In this document: positions 62,072-64,000 of the stretch, in pieces
Layout of the letters: every line of letters starts with the position of its first letter
How positions within the stretch are numbered: the stretch's first letter is position 1
From: Oscillospiraceae bacterium
GTDB lineage: Bacteria; Bacillota; Clostridia; Oscillospirales; Oscillospiraceae
Direction of reading: 5' to 3'
Assembly: GCA_030625685.1 (NCBI GenBank)
Contig: DAOUQJ010000011.1
Coordinates: 1 to 64,000 of the forward strand
DNA length: 64,000 nucleotides
Notes under the pieces: model-generated
The model's input: the letters and a program-made list of their open reading frames with translations, nothing else
Databases searched by the model: none
What the model was told of the DNA's origin: nothing
Position numbers and translations under genes: made by a program

Positions 62072-62766
62072 GCTTCCCACTCCTTCTGTATTTCATACAA
62101 ATCATCTAGAACTGCTTGCAAATAATTGATTTGCTCTTCACTTTTTGGACTTTTTGATTGTTTCATTCCAAGGTGAGCACGCTCTCTACGCTTGATTGTA
62201 TCACAAATGTAGTCCAATCTGTGTTCTGAACGCAACCCTATCTCTTGCTTTCCAACCCATAACTCCCCAAGCGTCATCGGCGCCATCTGTCCATATCGAA
62301 CTTCTAGTATTACATAATACTTGTCCCGCTCATTTACAATTTCTTCACTTTCAATAGAAAAACCATTCTCTTGTAACCATAAACGCAAGTCAAAAATTGA
62401 AGTCATAGGTTGTAACAAAAATAGATACTTACTGTCTCTACTCCACGACACACCATCTAAACATTGTGCTATGGTATCTCCACCCATTCCAGCAATGACT
62501 ATCGTATCAACTTCGTCTTTTTGAATGCCTAAAAGACTATCAGAAAGACGAAAGGAAATCCGTTCACTAGAAATCTGATTAAGCTTTGCAACTTCCATTC
62601 CTCTTTGCAATGGTCCTTCATTAATATCAGATGCAATTGCATAGGTAATATGGTCATTAAGCAAGAGTGAAACAGGTAAATATGCATGGTCTGTGCCAAT
62701 ATCAGCTATTCTTGCTCCTTGTGGCACTTTGTTAGCAATGCTTTTTAACCGTGGGGTTAATTCCAT
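62059..62766 (-). CDS. trmK: tRNA (adenine22-N1)-methyltransferase TrmK
   Basis: 235 aa from ATG 62766 (AAAGG 9 nt upstream; TTG 62775 is too close to it). MELTPRLKSIANKVPQGARI, then the SAM loop ADIGTDHAYLPVSLL, ASDINEGPLQRGMEVAKLN, TIVIAGMGGDTIAQCLDG and LLQPMTSIFDLRLWLQENGF. Makes m1A22 in tRNA. Typical genome neighbour of the nif3-like gene. Confidence 0.95.
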   Translation of the reverse strand: MELTPRLKSIANKVPQGARIADIGTDHAYLPVSLLLNDHITYAIASDINEGPLQRGMEVAKLNQISSERISFRLSDSLLGIQKDEVDTIVIAGMGGDTIAQCLDGVSWSRDSKYLFLLQPMTSIFDLRLWLQENGFSIESEEIVNERDKYYVILEVRYGQMAPMTLGELWVGKQEIGLRSEHRLDYICDTIKRRERAHLGMKQSKSPKSEEQINYLQAVLDDLYEIQKEWEAWQM

Positions 62767-62781
62767 TTCACTCAACCTTTC

Positions 62782-62814
62782 AAAAAAAAGTGGAGCAGTA
62801 TTTTACTGCCCCAC
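62782..62814 (-). terminator. Terminator between trmK and DUF1858 gene
   Basis: Minus strand: GTGGGGCAGTA, loop AAA, TACTGCTCCAC, then TTTTTTTT. It follows the DUF1858 gene and lies within 20 bp upstream of trmK, so trmK expression needs read-through or another promoter. Confidence 0.85.
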
Positions 62815-62827
62815 AAAAACGAATTGA

Positions 62828-63037
62828 TTATTTTTTTAAGTCTGCAATTCTTTGATTGATTTCAGATAGTAACTCATCTGAATTCACACCGTGTACCGCA
62901 CAAGCTTGTTCTAATGTTTCATTGCGAGATGCTGGACATCCCAAGCAGTGCATGCCAATGTTCAAGAACGCAGGTGCTGTTTCAGGTGCTATATCAAGGA
63001 TATCACCAATAATCGTATCTTTAGTAATGTTTTCCAT
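62828..63037 (-). CDS. DUF1858-domain protein (ScdA-N like)
   Basis: 69 aa from ATG 63037, with CAGGAGG 8 nt upstream. MENITKDTIIGDILDIAPET, APAFLNIGMHCLGCPASRNE, TLEQACAVHGVNSDELLSEI: the DUF1858 pattern with a conserved CxxC (CLGC). Usually annotated as a hydrid-cluster-associated redox disulfide domain. Probably redox or Fe-S related; role unknown. Confidence 0.92.
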   Translation of the reverse strand: MENITKDTIIGDILDIAPETAPAFLNIGMHCLGCPASRNETLEQACAVHGVNSDELLSEINQRIADLKK

Positions 63038-63132
63038 GTGAAACACCTCCTGGACTATGTTGTCCAAAATATATAGTTTTATTTTTGTTAACGATATAAA
63101 TTTACATCATTATTTCGTACAAAAGTGCTAAA

Positions 63133-64000
63133 TTATTCTGCATCTTCAAAATCAGCTTCATCATCAGAATTAGCATCTTCTAGCAAAGCACGGATAGAAA
63201 GTGAAACTTTCTTATTATCTAAATCAATGTCAGTGATTTTAGCATCAACTGTTTGACCTTCTGCAAGTTCATCACCTGGTTTTTCTACACGATGATTTGC
63301 AATTTGAGAAATATGAATCAGTCCATCAACGCCAGGAATAATCTCAGCAAAAGCGCCAAAAGCCATAATTTTCACAATTCGAACTGAAGCAACAGATCCA
63401 ACTTCATAAGTGCTTGTGAAAGAATCCCATGGATTTACACTGTTGTCTTTCATGCCTAGAGAAATTTTCTTTTTCTCAGCATCAAGAGAAAGAACATATA
63501 CTTCTACTTCATCGCCAACACTGACTACTTCAGCAGGATTTTTGATGCGGCTCCATGATAGTTGAGATACGTGTACCATACCATCTACGCCACCGATGTC
63601 GACAAATGCACCATATGATGTCAAAGATTTAACAACACCTTGATATTTTTTGCCTTCTTCAATGCTATCCCAAATTTGTTGTGCTTTTGCATTGCGTTCT
63701 TCAGTAAGTACGGCACGGATAGAGCCAACAACTCTACGACGTGAACGATTAACTTCAGTAATGCGCATACGAACTTTTTGTTTGAGCATTTCAGACATAG
63801 CAGCGCCTTTTGGCAAACCTGTTTGTGATGCAGGAATAAACACACGCACACCTTTTACAGAAGCCACAATGCCACCTTTGTTTTCTTCTACGACAGTACC
63901 TTCCACAATCTCTTCATCAGCTTGTGCTTTTTCGATATTGTCCCAGTTTTTCACGCTATCCAAACGTTTTTTAGAAAGAGTAATCATACCTTCCATATCG
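63133..64000 (-). CDS. S1-domain RNA-binding protein (ribosomal S1-like), 5' end beyond window
   Basis: 289 codons, open to the right edge; the apparent ATG at 63996 is internal, since DMEGMITLSKKRLDSVKNWD is the end of a first S1 domain. Three further S1 domains follow: VEGTVVEENKGGIVASVKGVRVFIPASQ, YQGVVKSLTSYGAFVDIGGVDGMVHVSQLSW, and SVRIVKIMAFGAFAEIIPGVDGLIHISQIA. Acidic tail EDANSDDEADFEDAE. Likely the four-domain S1 (RpsA-type) protein of Firmicutes, helping mRNA binding on the ribosome. Confidence 0.92.
   Translation of the reverse strand, partial: DMEGMITLSKKRLDSVKNWDNIEKAQADEEIVEGTVVEENKGGIVASVKGVRVFIPASQTGLPKGAAMSEMLKQKVRMRITEVNRSRRRVVGSIRAVLTEERNAKAQQIWDSIEEGKKYQGVVKSLTSYGAFVDIGGVDGMVHVSQLSWSRIKNPAEVVSVGDEVEVYVLSLDAEKKKISLGMKDNSVNPWDSFTSTYEVGSVASVRIVKIMAFGAFAEIIPGVDGLIHISQIANHRVEKPGDELAEGQTVDAKITDIDLDNKKVSLSIRALLEDANSDDEADFEDAE

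Noticed and set aside
63133-63996. Reading the S1 protein as complete from the ATG at 63996
   Set aside because: The frame is open to the window edge and the residues there are the end of an S1 domain, so the gene starts outside.
1-64000. CRISPR arrays, tRNA or rRNA genes, complete insertion sequences
   Set aside because: No regularly spaced repeats, no tRNA-like cloverleaf with CCA region, no rRNA motifs and no transposase frames were recognised.

Overview
The window is AT-rich DNA from a low-GC Gram-positive, most likely a strictly anaerobic member of the Clostridia. The evidence is the gene content: a class III (glycyl radical) ribonucleotide reductase with its activase, rubrerythrin, a FeoABC iron system, the clostridial TGS-uridine kinase fusion, radical SAM proteins, PdaA-type deacetylase, AGGAGG ribosome sites with several TTG/GTG starts, and many perfect hairpin-plus-T-run terminators. 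I do not name a species. No tRNA, rRNA or CRISPR array was seen.

Layout. 1-5.4 kb (minus): a repeat-rich secreted protein cut by the left edge, then a solute-binding lipoprotein/membrane diguanylate cyclase pair. 5.4-6.6 kb: hairpins and a decayed LCM-type methyltransferase. 6.9-13.8 kb (minus): a metal/iron locus reading tetR - feoA - feoB - feoC-like - two ABC half-exporters, with a strong promoter and candidate operator before tetR and a DtxR-like box before feoA. 14.1-32.7 kb: a B12/radical SAM protein, yjdM, a SulP transporter, nrdG-nrdD (nrdD carries a C-terminal glutaredoxin-like domain), tex, an OFA-type MFS transporter, an ABC-F protein, the stub of a poly-gamma-glutamate hydrolase, and a PAS/AAA+/Fis regulator divergent from a second MFS transporter. 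32.9-42.5 kb (minus): nucleoside kinase, a lipoprotein with protease-prodomain-like and DUF3221-like parts, a YibE/F-NUDIX pair, and a complete TroABCD-type Mn/Zn uptake operon led by its DtxR-family regulator. 42.7-51.3 kb: PdaA-like deacetylase, radical SAM protein, rubrerythrin, AlbA_2 protein, an MscS remnant, a second YibE/F, a zinc-ribbon peptide, an XRE/DUF6773 pair and a MATE exporter.

51.4-60.4 kb is an accessory island: three related tyrosine recombinase copies in different states of decay (all broken), gene fragments (ParB-like, zinc-finger, others), and intact cargo (DMT-type transporter, carboxypeptidase-regulatory repeat protein, nitroreductase, GNAT-like protein, YbjQ/zinc-ribbon fusion, hypotheticals). 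Its most interesting parts are two leader RNAs: a promoter-hairpin-pseudoknot-terminator leader before the DMT transporter gene (riboswitch-like) and a promoter-leader ORF-terminator arrangement before the MATE gene (attenuator-like). 60.5-64 kb (minus) is a core block: S1-domain protein (cut by the right edge), DUF1858 protein, trmK, nif3-like and yebC.

Themes: metal homeostasis (feo, tro, rubrerythrin), small-molecule efflux under leader control, and a high load of pseudogenes (LCM methyltransferase, PGA hydrolase, MscS, recombinases).
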